Notes: generated from the sequence alone by a model not told the origin. Shown: positions 1-6,918, counted from the stretch's first letter. The stretch: DNA of 19,775 bases from CAIUSP01 sp040375675 (GCA_040375675.1 JBEIRY010000029.1:1-19775), one strand, 5' to 3'. Numbers and translations are program-made.

Positions 1-2
1 AT

Positions 3-440
3 TACGACCGCATAGCGATCGTCCGCTATCCAACTCGCGCATCGTTTCTCGATATGCAGCGGCGAGAGGACTTTCAGGAACTGCATATTCACAAAGACGC
101 CGGAATGGAGTTCACCACCGTGATCTCCTGCACACCGGAGTCGGTCAACCCGGCGCATACGAATAGCGACGGAACGCTCGTGATGCGGGTGAGGCGTCTG
201 ACCGAAGGCGTCGAGCCCTCAGCCGATCCGGATGGAGTGACTCCGATAGCCCACTTCGAGACCGAGGGCGCGATCATCGGCGACGGCAGTATCTGGCACC
301 AGGTGCGTTTGGACCTCGCTCCCGAAGGCGGGCTGGATCAACTCACAGAGGCCGAGGGCGTCGAAGAGCAAGTAATCGTGGAGCTCGACGCGCCGGTGAT
401 AGATGCGCTGGTCGAGTCGGTAGAGACAGCCGAAACCTAG
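3..440 (+). CDS. DUF1330-like protein, C-terminal part (5' end outside window)
   Basis: The reading frame is open to the left edge of the window. An internal ATG at 54 exists, but the 17 codons before it read YDRIAIVRYPTRASFLD and continue smoothly into MQRREDFQELHIHKDAGME. Together these resemble the C-terminal half of DUF1330-type ferredoxin-like domains, in which an arginine-tyrosine-proline strand leads to a helix ending near H-x-H-R/K. The real start is therefore upstream of the window. After this domain come about 95 residues that I do not recognise: acidic, with a strand-like stretch (TLVMRVRRL) and a GDGS-x-W motif, possibly a second small beta domain. No signal peptide or membrane segment is visible. 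The gene ends at TAG 438-440 and converges on the lipoprotein gene. The DUF1330 call is from pattern memory and is moderate; the function is unknown. Confidence 0.6.
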   Translation, partial: YDRIAIVRYPTRASFLDMQRREDFQELHIHKDAGMEFTTVISCTPESVNPAHTNSDGTLVMRVRRLTEGVEPSADPDGVTPIAHFETEGAIIGDGSIWHQVRLDLAPEGGLDQLTEAEGVEEQVIVELDAPVIDALVESVETAET

Positions 441-449
441 ACCCGGACC

Positions 450-484
450 GCTCGCCCGCACGGAGCGAATCCGCACGGGCGAGC
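450..484. terminator. Hairpin between convergent genes, possible bidirectional terminator
   Basis: A perfect 9-bp inverted repeat, GCTCGCCCG at 450-458 and CGGGCGAGC at 476-484, encloses a loop that can itself form a 4-bp stem (CGGA/TCCG). It sits in the 57-nt gap between the stop codons of the DUF1330-like gene and the lipoprotein gene. There is no T-tract on either side, so it is not a classical intrinsic terminator. Its position between convergent genes suggests a role in ending transcription or protecting 3' ends. Confidence 0.5.
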
Positions 485-497
485 AACCGGATGAGGA

Positions 498-767
498 TCA
501 AGGAATGTTCGAGCAGTTCTCGGGGTAGCCCTTGTTGTGCTTCAGGCACTCCTGCTTCTGCTTGGAGACGCTTTCGTTGTTGTTGTTCTGGTTGTCGTTC
601 TGATTGTTGTTGTTGTCGTTCTGATTGTTGTTCTGGTTGTCGTTCTGCTGCTCGACCGTGCTGGTCACCGTCGTGGTCGAACTACCGCTGCTGCCGCAAG
701 CGGCAACCCCGAAGGCAAGTGCCGCGACACAGGCGACTGCCAGAAACACGCGTGTGAATTTGCTCAC
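498..767 (-). CDS. Small Asn/Gln-rich lipoprotein, function unknown
   Basis: An 89-residue protein with a clear type II signal peptide: MSKFTR basic start, hydrophobic core, then a VAAC lipobox with the lipidated cysteine at residue 24. A Ser/Thr-rich spacer follows. Residues 40-64 contain only Gln, Asn and Asp, built from three imperfect QNDN(Q)NNN units. The last 20 residues carry two cysteines (74 and 85), enough for one disulfide. The start is GTG at 767-765, with AAAGG five bases upstream. An overlapping out-of-frame ATG two bases earlier runs straight into TGA and cannot be used. The mature product would be a membrane-anchored, extracytoplasmic low-complexity peptide. I do not recognise a family. 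It is divergent from the HPP gene and convergent with the DUF1330-like gene. Confidence 0.8.
   Translation of the reverse strand: MSKFTRVFLAVACVAALAFGVAACGSSGSSTTTVTSTVEQQNDNQNNNQNDNNNNQNDNQNNNNESVSKQKQECLKHNKGYPENCSNIP
576..647 (-). repeat. Imperfect tandem repeat encoding the Gln/Asn/Asp tract of the lipoprotein
   Basis: Three imperfect in-frame units of about 21-27 nt encode QNDNQNNN, QNDNNNN and QNDNQNNNN. The coding strand uses mostly CAG, AAC, AAT and GAC codons, which makes the plus strand strikingly rich in GTT. The unit length differs by whole codons, as expected of expansion and contraction by slippage. The composition is unlike the rest of the window. Confidence 0.75.
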
Positions 768-826
768 ATGGACCTTTCTGCTTTAGATGTACTTCTCTTA
801 CCTGAAAGAAGCTACCCGTTCAGAGG

Positions 827-838
827 CACCAAATGGTG
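827..838. promoter_or_regulatory. 12-bp palindrome in the divergent lipoprotein/HPP promoter region
   Basis: CACCA-AA-TGGTG is a dyad with 5-bp arms in the 110-nt gap between the divergent lipoprotein and HPP genes. It lies about 40 nt upstream of the HPP start. It could be an operator half-site arrangement, but a short dyad like this can occur by chance and no regulator gene is nearby. Confidence 0.2.
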
Positions 839-865
839 AAAGCCGCCTCGACCGCAGCTTCCGGC

Positions 866-871
866 TAGATT
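866..871 (+). promoter_or_regulatory. -10-like hexamer of HPP gene (leaderless type)
   Basis: TAGATT ends exactly 6 nt before the GTG start at 878, and there is no Shine-Dalgarno sequence. That spacing would place the transcription start on the start codon. No good -35 element is visible. The same arrangement recurs at several other genes in this window. Confidence 0.45.
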
Positions 872-877
872 GAAGCC

Positions 878-1444
878 GTGCAGCTGCCTAAGCGAAAGAA
901 CCTCGCGGACATCTCGACCGCCTACCGTTCGAGTCCCATCTACGTGACCATCACCGCGACTCTGACCATGGCGGCGATCGGAGCATTTGCTGTCTGGCGC
1001 AGCGAGCCGTTCGTCTTCCCGCCGCTCGGGCCCACGATCTTCATTCTGTTTGCCTTTCCCCTCGCCCAAGAGGCGAGCCCGAGAAATGTGATCGGCGCGT
1101 ATCTCGCCGGCCTGTTCGCCGGAATAGTCGCCTTGTTGGTCTTCGGACTGGTAGATGTCCCACCCGACATAACCGACCTTTCCTGGAACAGGTTGGGAGC
1201 GATCCTCTTGAGCCTCGCTCTGGCAATTGTGATCCTGATGAGCTTCAGGCTCCTCCATATCCCTGGAGCGGCAGTCGCTCTGGTGGTGGGGATGGGCCTG
1301 CTCTCGCGCCCGGAGGACTGGCTCTTCATGCTGGAGGGAGCGGTGGCGGTGACGATCTTGGCCGTGGCGATCAACCGGATCGTCGGAATCCCCCACCCGC
1401 TCTGGAAGAACCCTGATGCAGAGAGAGCAATGGGGAAAGGCTGA
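878..1444 (+). CDS. HPP family integral membrane protein
   Basis: A 188-residue protein with four to five hydrophobic segments, at roughly residues 22-40, 46-64, 69-92, 105-126 and 146-164. The stretch FPPLGPTIFILFAFPLA followed by PRNVIGAYL is the typical HPP-family core: a proline-leucine-glycine turn in a membrane segment, then P-R-N-V-x-G. The eponymous His-Pro-Pro late in the family is replaced by HIPGAA at about residues 127-132. Some cyanobacterial HPP proteins transport nitrite, but the substrate cannot be inferred here. The GTG start is supported by the -10-like hexamer just upstream, which implies a leaderless message. The gene ends 5 nt from the convergent hydrolase gene, with no visible terminator between them. 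Confidence 0.8.
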   Translation: MQLPKRKNLADISTAYRSSPIYVTITATLTMAAIGAFAVWRSEPFVFPPLGPTIFILFAFPLAQEASPRNVIGAYLAGLFAGIVALLVFGLVDVPPDITDLSWNRLGAILLSLALAIVILMSFRLLHIPGAAVALVVGMGLLSRPEDWLFMLEGAVAVTILAVAINRIVGIPHPLWKNPDAERAMGKG

Positions 1445-1449
1445 GGCTT

Positions 1450-3888
1450 CTACCTCCCGGCCACGAAGCCACTCAGCGAAGATCCACCCACTCCTCGGGC
1501 ACCGTCGATACCTATGAGCGCGAAATCGATCGAAGTCCCCTCGGTTGCGGCGGCGGCAAGCGGTAGCGAAATCTCATAGTCACCACCGCCCGCTGCGCGA
1601 GAAACGAGCGTGAGGGGAGCGCTCGGATCGATTCGGCCTGAATCGGGCAACCCGTGTCGCATCCTGAATGCAGCATCGAGATCCGCGTAATCAAGCGAGG
1701 CGCTGACCGACCTCACCTCGACCCGTATCGGATCTACCGCATTTCGCGACCTGAACCGCCAGACCAGCCTCCCGCCGGGTTCGGCAACAGCTGTCGGGTC
1801 GCGATTGGCGATCCTTGGAGTTGATGCAGGGGTTAGGCCGCTGCTGACCACCGTGAACTGGGCGTTCCATCTGCCTACCGTCGCTCCCCTTTCCGTATAG
1901 ATCCACGGAAATGACGTGTCTGATGCGAAGTCGCCCGGAGTCGTGACAGGGATTCTCAAGGTGGCCACCTTGCCACCGGGAGGAACCACGGCAGTCTCGG
2001 TCACCTCAGGGATCGACCCGCTCTGGTCCAGCCAGACTCGTATCCGCGCTCCGCTCGGCGCCGGTTTGTCCAATCTCACCGTGTAGGGAACCAAGGTGGT
2101 CTGGCCGGGCGCGATGCTCTGCTGCAGGTCGGGGAGGTTCGCGGTAGGCAACACCGAAGCTCTGGGCGCCCGATTCACACCGCGGCTGCTTACGTCGACC
2201 AACCATGCCCGTCCTTGGCCACGGGTGGCAAGTCCCACCGCCTCGATCCTCGACAGGTCGACGCCCCTGAATGCTTTCCGCGGTGCCCAAATCTGCTGCG
2301 GCCAAAGCCTCAAGTCGCTGGCGGTACCGGTGATCGGCGACACCTGATTCCCGACTACTCGCGCAACCGCGACCCTGCCCTTGGAATCCCTGATCGCGAG
2401 ACGTACCGACCCTGTGCTGGAGGGATCGAGCACCACTCGCGCGCTGAGCCTCTCAACCTCACTCAGATCCCTCGCTCGAGGTAGCGCAAGGAAGGCGCGG
2501 CCGACATCGGACCATTCCATGCGTAGAGCAGTCCGGCCAGGCAGATCTGAGACGTATCGGAAGGTAGGGCCCAACCAGGCAGTGTCGTTGCCGGAGTAGC
2601 TCCCGACGACGCCCCTACCGCAGGCGTCAGGGGTCGCAATGTCGTCGGCAAATGAATCGCCCGCGCAAAGTGAGGCGGTGACACCTCTCGAGATCATTCG
2701 CGACGCACTTTTCGGGACCAGCAAGAGGCGATCAGGGCCAGTGATGCTGGCCGAGCGAGCGGCAATGCCATCTGCTGCGACGGCGCGCGGACGTGGACCG
2801 GATCCGTCGAGCAATCGCAGCATCGAGCGGTTGCCGTCTTGGGTGTAGCGCACGACGGCGGCCAGGTACTCCCGCCCGACGACCCTCTCCTCGGCAGGGG
2901 TCAGCCGCAGCGAATCCTGACATCGTCCCGACGATGGGTCGGGTCCGTAGGCATAGCCAGCGTCGTCGGATCCGGTGTCCGAGGCCGACATGCCCGGCGT
3001 CCACTCTGTGTTCAGGTAGTTGTGGTTCGCACCGCCGATCCAGACGCTGCTCTGCAGCGGACCTCTGCCCCGGTAGAGGTCCCGGGCGCGGTCGACGAGG
3101 GTCTGTCCCTGCTGATCGGAGACATCACCATCGCACGCCGGAAGGAGGGTGACGGTGGGGACGATCGCTGGGGCAGAGCGCGAGAATGCAACTGGTGCAA
3201 ACGGCACCACGCCAGCCAACCGGTACGGCTCCTTCGAGCGATCCGCAATCATCTGCGCGGCTCGCACGACTCCCTCACCGCCGCGGCTATGGCCCATCAA
3301 CACGGTTCGAGAGAGATCTAGGTGCCCTACGAACCTCGATCCGTAGATCGCGGTGGGACGCCGATTTGCGAAGGCGAGTGCCGATAGATGATGCTCGACC
3401 AGCTTCCCCCTGGGAGTGGCCCCGTAGTCCTCACTCCCGTCCTGAGAATTGATGCCGTTTGCGGAGATACTGATCACCACCCTGCCTTGGCTCGCGATGC
3501 GATCGGCCAGGTAGCGATATCCGGTGTAGCTCGGGACGGGGATCGCCCCGAATCCTGAACACCACTGGGGAGTCGGGTCCGGGGCCGGGATGTCCCCGAC
3601 GTCGGAGCACCATTGGTGTCGCCCGTGCAGCAGAAGGACGACAGGGAACCTGCCGCGAGCCACCGCACCCCCGGGCCGGGAGGGATAGGTGACCTCTGCG
3701 AGATCCTCGACCCGATACTGCAGCCCGACATCTACCGACTCCCAGCCACCAAAACCTTCCACCCGCTGCGTCGGATACTGCCCCTGACTACCGGGCGCGG
3801 GCAGGTCGGCGGAGGCGGAGGCGGAGGCGGTTGCAGCTCCAGCTGATCCGATCATGCAAACGGCAAGGATTGCGGTGAAGCGCTTCAT
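1450..3888 (-). CDS. Large secreted alpha/beta hydrolase
   Basis: An 812-residue exported protein. It opens with a Sec signal peptide (MKRF, hydrophobic core) and an Ala/Ser-rich linker ending ASASASAD at about residue 28. An alpha/beta-hydrolase domain follows (about 40-360): VVLLLHG strand with oxyanion-type HGR, nucleophile elbow GHSRGG with Ser201, probable acid Asp253 or Asp255 in CDGDVSD, and catalytic His289 in GGANHNY. Several cysteine pairs fit an extracellular protein. The C-terminal half (about 370-812) looks like beta-sandwich modules, including a stretch comparing well with secreted jelly-roll folds, and has no recognisable catalytic motif. The architecture resembles secreted lipase/chlorophyllase-like hydrolases of actinomycetes; the substrate is unknown (an ester or polymer is inferred). 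ATG 3888 lies only 4 nt after the stop of the upstream secreted-protein gene, indicating a translationally coupled operon. Confidence 0.8.
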   Translation of the reverse strand: MKRFTAILAVCMIGSAGAATASASASADLPAPGSQGQYPTQRVEGFGGWESVDVGLQYRVEDLAEVTYPSRPGGAVARGRFPVVLLLHGRHQWCSDVGDIPAPDPTPQWCSGFGAIPVPSYTGYRYLADRIASQGRVVISISANGINSQDGSEDYGATPRGKLVEHHLSALAFANRRPTAIYGSRFVGHLDLSRTVLMGHSRGGEGVVRAAQMIADRSKEPYRLAGVVPFAPVAFSRSAPAIVPTVTLLPACDGDVSDQQGQTLVDRARDLYRGRGPLQSSVWIGGANHNYLNTEWTPGMSASDTGSDDAGYAYGPDPSSGRCQDSLRLTPAEERVVGREYLAAVVRYTQDGNRSMLRLLDGSGPRPRAVAADGIAARSASITGPDRLLLVPKSASRMISRGVTASLCAGDSFADDIATPDACGRGVVGSYSGNDTAWLGPTFRYVSDLPGRTALRMEWSDVGRAFLALPRARDLSEVERLSARVVLDPSSTGSVRLAIRDSKGRVAVARVVGNQVSPITGTASDLRLWPQQIWAPRKAFRGVDLSRIEAVGLATRGQGRAWLVDVSSRGVNRAPRASVLPTANLPDLQQSIAPGQTTLVPYTVRLDKPAPSGARIRVWLDQSGSIPEVTETAVVPPGGKVATLRIPVTTPGDFASDTSFPWIYTERGATVGRWNAQFTVVSSGLTPASTPRIANRDPTAVAEPGGRLVWRFRSRNAVDPIRVEVRSVSASLDYADLDAAFRMRHGLPDSGRIDPSAPLTLVSRAAGGGDYEISLPLAAAATEGTSIDFALIGIDGARGVGGSSLSGFVAGR
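3808..3830. repeat. GGCGGA hexamer repeat in the signal-peptide region of the hydrolase gene
   Basis: Nearly four copies of GGCGGA on the plus strand correspond to the alternating Ala-Ser codons at the signal-peptide end of the hydrolase. It is a simple-sequence tract in frame, so length changes by hexamers would add or remove Ala-Ser pairs. The runs of GG could form a two-tier quadruplex on the template strand; that is inference. Confidence 0.5.
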
Positions 3889-3892
3889 CTAC

Positions 3893-4624
3893 TCAGCGGT
3901 AACGCTGGTAGACGCTCTTGAGGCCGTCGCGGACGATGGTCGCTTTGGTCGGCGCGGTAAGCACCCAGCGCTTCTTCGTCTTGAAGGTTCGATAGCGCCA
4001 GCCATCAGGAACGCCGTAGCCAGCGCCCAGCTCGGTATTGGTCGGATCGAGCTGCAGCTCGGTCTTGGTCGCCGCACCGTCATAGGCCTGCATGGCGTAG
4101 TGGTGCCCGTTGGGGGAGATCAACTCACGAACCCGCCGGCCCTTGTTGAAGATCCACTGGGTGCTGCGCCTGATCGTGAGCTCGGTGAAGTTGGGCGGAG
4201 GTGCGGACGGGAACCAGGCGGTAGCAACCTTGCGGATATCCAGACCGCCGATAGTCACCACCGGGCCGATGTTCTTCCCGCCGATCGCGTCCATGACCCA
4301 GTGCCGAGGCCCGTTGGGAGCGGCTGCGAAAACTCCCTGCTCCGTGGCAATCGCAGAAAAATCGACTGCGTCCCAGCTTGCCGCCGGACAGTCGTTCACC
4401 CCGGTCGTGTTGTAGATCTCGGTGTCGATACCACCACCAGCCGCAGGATTGACCAGAAAGATCTCGCAGTAGCGAGCGTTGTACAGACCATTGATCAACT
4501 TGTAGGGAGATTGCTTGGCCGAGGCACCTGCAGGCAGCAGCAATACGGCGCAGGCAAGCACGATAAGCGCTCCTGCGGTCCAGCTTGCTCTCCGGTTCAA
4601 GTTGGAAGCCACTTGGTCAGGCAT
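3893..4624 (-). CDS. Secreted conserved hypothetical protein
   Basis: A 243-residue protein with a Sec signal peptide (basic MPDQVASNLNRR, hydrophobic segment about 15-31, likely cleavage after ASA near residue 36). The mature part starts with NGLYNARYCEIFLV, then YNTTGVNDCPAASWDAVD, a pattern I associate with a family of periplasmic or secreted conserved hypothetical proteins with no assigned function. Cys residues in ARYCE and NDCPA could form a disulfide. Later segments (GPRHWVMDAIGG, GLDIRKVATAW, SPNGHHYAMQAYD, VPDGWRYR, TIVRDGLKSVYQRY) look like conserved family blocks, so the protein appears full length. It is the first gene of a two-gene unit with the downstream secreted hydrolase, and it is divergent from the aminotransferase gene across a palindrome. 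I see no catalytic motif; a binding or accessory role is possible. Confidence 0.75.
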   Translation of the reverse strand: MPDQVASNLNRRASWTAGALIVLACAVLLLPAGASAKQSPYKLINGLYNARYCEIFLVNPAAGGGIDTEIYNTTGVNDCPAASWDAVDFSAIATEQGVFAAAPNGPRHWVMDAIGGKNIGPVVTIGGLDIRKVATAWFPSAPPPNFTELTIRRSTQWIFNKGRRVRELISPNGHHYAMQAYDGAATKTELQLDPTNTELGAGYGVPDGWRYRTFKTKKRWVLTAPTKATIVRDGLKSVYQRYR

Positions 4625-4640
4625 ACTACTGATTCAAACC

Positions 4641-4666
4641 TACTCCGAAACAAAAGTTTCGAAGTA
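4641..4666. promoter_or_regulatory. Interrupted palindrome between divergent genes, candidate operator
   Basis: The arms are TACT-c-CGAAAC (4641-4651) and GTTTCG-a-AGTA (4656-4666), separated by AAAA. This gives 10 of 11 pairs complementary in a 26-bp dyad. It sits in the 70-nt gap between the divergently transcribed secreted hypothetical gene and the aminotransferase gene. It is close enough to both starts for a bound dimeric regulator to control both. No T-tract follows, so it is not terminator-like. No regulator gene is adjacent. Confidence 0.45.
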
Positions 4667-4694
4667 AACGACGAATCTGGAAAGAGGGATAAGG

Positions 4695-6083
4695 ATGGAA
4701 GCCACGACCACATCGAAGATCGACCACAGTCGTGTCAAGGAGTTGACTGTTCGCGAGACAGAGTCTCTGAACGCCCGCACTCAGGCCTCGAAGGCGATGT
4801 TCGAACGCGCCGACGTACACCTCTCCGGCGGTGTCGCCTCCTCCTACCAGGCCCGCGAGCCGTGGCCGATCTACATGGAGCGCGGTGAGGGTCCGAAGGT
4901 CTGGGACGTAGACGGCAACGAGATGTACGACTTCCATAACGGCTTCGGCTCGATGGTCCAGGGCCACGCCAACCCCGTGATCGGCAAGGCGGTGCAGGAC
5001 CGCTACGGCGAGGGCACCCACTTTGCCGCGCCGACCGAGGATGCGATCGCAGTTGGCGACGAGCTGGCCCGCCGCTGGGGTCTTCCCAAGTGGCGCTACA
5101 CCAACTCGGGGTCCGAGGCCACCATGGACGCGATCCGGATCGCACGCGGCTTCACCGGCCGTGACGACGTGATGAAGATCTTCGGCTCGTACCACGGACA
5201 CCACGACACGGTGATGGTCTCGATCGGCGTCGAGTACGACGAGATCGGCGATCACGAGAACCTCGCCTCCCTCCCATATGGCGCCGGCATCCCGCAGGCG
5301 ATCGTGGACCAGGTGGTGGCGGTTCCGTTCAACGACGCCGGCGCGATGGAGCGCCGAATGGTCAAGATGAAAGAGGAGGGTCGCCTTCCTGCCTGCGTGA
5401 TCATGGAGGCGGCGATGATGAACCTCGGCGTCGTGTTGCCGGAGGACGGCTACCTCGAAGAGGTCCGCCGGATCACCGCCGAACACGGCGTGGTCCTGAT
5501 CTTCGACGAGGTCAAGACCGGACTGACCATCGCCCCCGGCGGTGCTGTGGAGAAGTACGGCGTGATGCCCGATCTCGTGACACTCGCCAAGGCGCTGGGT
5601 GGCGGCTTCCCGGTTGGTGCGATTGGCGGAAGCGACGAGGTGATGAAGGTGGTCGAGGACGGCACCGTCTACCAGGTGGGCACCTACAACGGGAACCCAC
5701 TCTGCATGGCGGCAGCCCGGGCGAACCTGGAAGAGGTCATGACCCCCGACGCCTACAAGACGCTCGACCGGCTGAACGACCGGATCCTCGCCGGCTGCAC
5801 CGAGGTGATCGAAAAGCACAACCTCCCCGGTTACGCGGTCGGCATCGGCTCGAAGGGGTGTGTGACCTTCTCCCCCACGCCTGTGGTCGACTACGAGACC
5901 TTCAAGGCCAATCAGGATGCCGAGCTCTGCGAGCTCGCATGGCTGTTCAACATGAACCGCGGCATCTTCATGACGCCTGGGCGTGAGGAAGAATGGACTC
6001 TCTCAATTACGCATACCGACGAAGCCGTAGACAGGTATGTGGAGGTTTTTGAAGAAATGGCATTCGAGCTAACTCGTCCGTAG
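4695..6083 (+). CDS. Class III PLP aminotransferase (glutamate-1-semialdehyde aminomutase-like)
   Basis: A 462-residue fold-type I PLP enzyme. Visible motifs in order: phosphate-binding NSGSEAT at 137-143, ring-stacking YHGHHD at 166-171, cofactor-binding FDEVKTG with Asp271, and catalytic lysine Lys299 in TLAKALGGGFPVGAIGG. The overall pattern matches aminotransferases commonly labelled glutamate-1-semialdehyde 2,1-aminomutase, but no other heme-pathway gene is nearby and the extended N-terminus (about 40 residues before LSGGVASS) is unusual for HemL. A transaminase acting on an unidentified amine or amino acid is at least as likely. The start is supported by AGAGG about 8 nt upstream of ATG 4695. 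A secreted-protein gene follows after 31 nt on the same strand, probably in the same transcript, which ends at the terminator at 6943-6972. The divergent side is the candidate operator. Confidence 0.85.
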   Translation: MEATTTSKIDHSRVKELTVRETESLNARTQASKAMFERADVHLSGGVASSYQAREPWPIYMERGEGPKVWDVDGNEMYDFHNGFGSMVQGHANPVIGKAVQDRYGEGTHFAAPTEDAIAVGDELARRWGLPKWRYTNSGSEATMDAIRIARGFTGRDDVMKIFGSYHGHHDTVMVSIGVEYDEIGDHENLASLPYGAGIPQAIVDQVVAVPFNDAGAMERRMVKMKEEGRLPACVIMEAAMMNLGVVLPEDGYLEEVRRITAEHGVVLIFDEVKTGLTIAPGGAVEKYGVMPDLVTLAKALGGGFPVGAIGGSDEVMKVVEDGTVYQVGTYNGNPLCMAAARANLEEVMTPDAYKTLDRLNDRILAGCTEVIEKHNLPGYAVGIGSKGCVTFSPTPVVDYETFKANQDAELCELAWLFNMNRGIFMTPGREEEWTLSITHTDEAVDRYVEVFEEMAFELTRP

Positions 6084-6102
6084 TAACCAATCAGAAAGGC
6101 CC

Positions 6103-6111
6103 AAAAAAAAA
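6103..6111 (+). repeat. A9 homopolymer between SD-like sequence and start codon
   Basis: Nine consecutive A residues lie between an AGAAAGG sequence (6093-6099) and ATG 6115. The Shine-Dalgarno-to-start spacing is about 15 nt, longer than optimal. Slippage in the tract would change this spacing and could tune translation of the secreted protein that follows. Confidence 0.5.
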
Positions 6112-6114
6112 CCA

Positions 6115-6918
6115 ATGAAGTCAAGAAAGAAGACCCTTTTCACCCTCGTCGCTATTGGAGCGACGCTGACGGCAGGAGTCGCAATTGCTGCGACCCAGAA
6201 AATCGAGAGGTATCCCACCTGGACGATTTCGCCATCGAATGCTGCGGCGAAAAACCACAAGGGCAAACTGACCTTCAGCCTGGGTGACAAGTTCCCCGAC
6301 GCCGGATACACCGTCAAGAAGTCTGTGGCGGACGGCGAGGACACCGAACTGCTCAACGGCACAGACGGTGAGGACTGGTTCACCAAGGACACGCCATTCG
6401 GCGAGGAGTTCGGCCCGACCGGACCCAAGGCACCCGAGGTGAACAAGGTCCACTACATCAAGATCAGGGTCGACAGGTCAGAGGAACGCTCAGTGGCAAC
6501 AGCCACCTACACCTTCAAGAGTCCGACCCCAGCCAACAAGCTCGGTTTCGCGGTAAGCGACATCGATCTCGATCGTCTGCAGATCACCGCCAAGGATGCG
6601 AGCGGCAGAGCCGTCGCGGGAAGCGACCTTGCCGGAGACGTATTCAACTTCTGCAACGTGCCAGCTGCGGGCCGACCGGGCGAGTGTGGAGGATCGCGAA
6701 ACACGATCACCCCGCGAATAAAGAACACCTCGAACGGGGTTCTCGTGACCGGACGCAACGACAACGACACCGAAGGCGCTACGGCCTGGTTCAAGCCGAC
6801 GGTGAAGATCAAGCGGATCACCTTCGTGTTCAGGGGCACGCCCGACAGTGGAAGCCCGTCCTTCCGCACCTGGTTCGCAGCCAAGGTCAAGAAGCAGACC
6901 GACCCCGTAACTGGCTGA
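6115..6918 (+). CDS. Secreted beta-rich protein, function unknown
   Basis: A 267-residue protein with a typical signal peptide (MKSRKKTLFTLVAIGATLTAGVAIAA, cleavage near residue 26). The mature part is rich in Thr, Lys and Asp. It contains a block reminiscent of surface beta-sandwich domains: TATYTFKSPTPANKLGFAVSDIDLDRLQITAKDASG at about 124-159, with an Asp-rich turn. Cys180 and Cys191 are close enough for a disulfide (FCNVPAAGRPGEC). The C-terminus (VKIKRITFVFRGTPDSGSPSFRTWFAAKVK) reads like the last strands of the same fold. No catalytic motif or sortase signal is seen. It lies downstream of the aminotransferase and before a strong terminator. It is probably cell-surface or released; nothing more specific can be supported. 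Confidence 0.75.
   Translation: MKSRKKTLFTLVAIGATLTAGVAIAATQKIERYPTWTISPSNAAAKNHKGKLTFSLGDKFPDAGYTVKKSVADGEDTELLNGTDGEDWFTKDTPFGEEFGPTGPKAPEVNKVHYIKIRVDRSEERSVATATYTFKSPTPANKLGFAVSDIDLDRLQITAKDASGRAVAGSDLAGDVFNFCNVPAAGRPGECGGSRNTITPRIKNTSNGVLVTGRNDNDTEGATAWFKPTVKIKRITFVFRGTPDSGSPSFRTWFAAKVKKQTDPVTG

Noticed and set aside
537..660. The GTT-rich repetitive stretch as a CRISPR array.
   Set aside because: There are no spacers or constant-length repeats; the repetition is a coding Gln/Asn/Asp tract in the minus-strand lipoprotein.
4476..4486. TGTACA as part of a light-responsive LitR/CarH-type operator.
   Set aside because: It is a single occurrence inside coding sequence, with no repeated half-sites and no cobalamin-binding regulator gene in the window.
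3854..4888. A 344-codon plus-strand frame overlapping the secreted hypothetical gene and the aminotransferase start.
   Set aside because: Antisense to a signal-peptide protein and out of frame with the aminotransferase; no domain seen.
4626..5819. A 397-codon open frame on the minus strand opposite the aminotransferase.
   Set aside because: It lies entirely antisense to a gene with intact PLP motifs, is His/Asp/Val-rich in the way expected of mirror frames in GC-rich DNA, and shows no recognisable domain.
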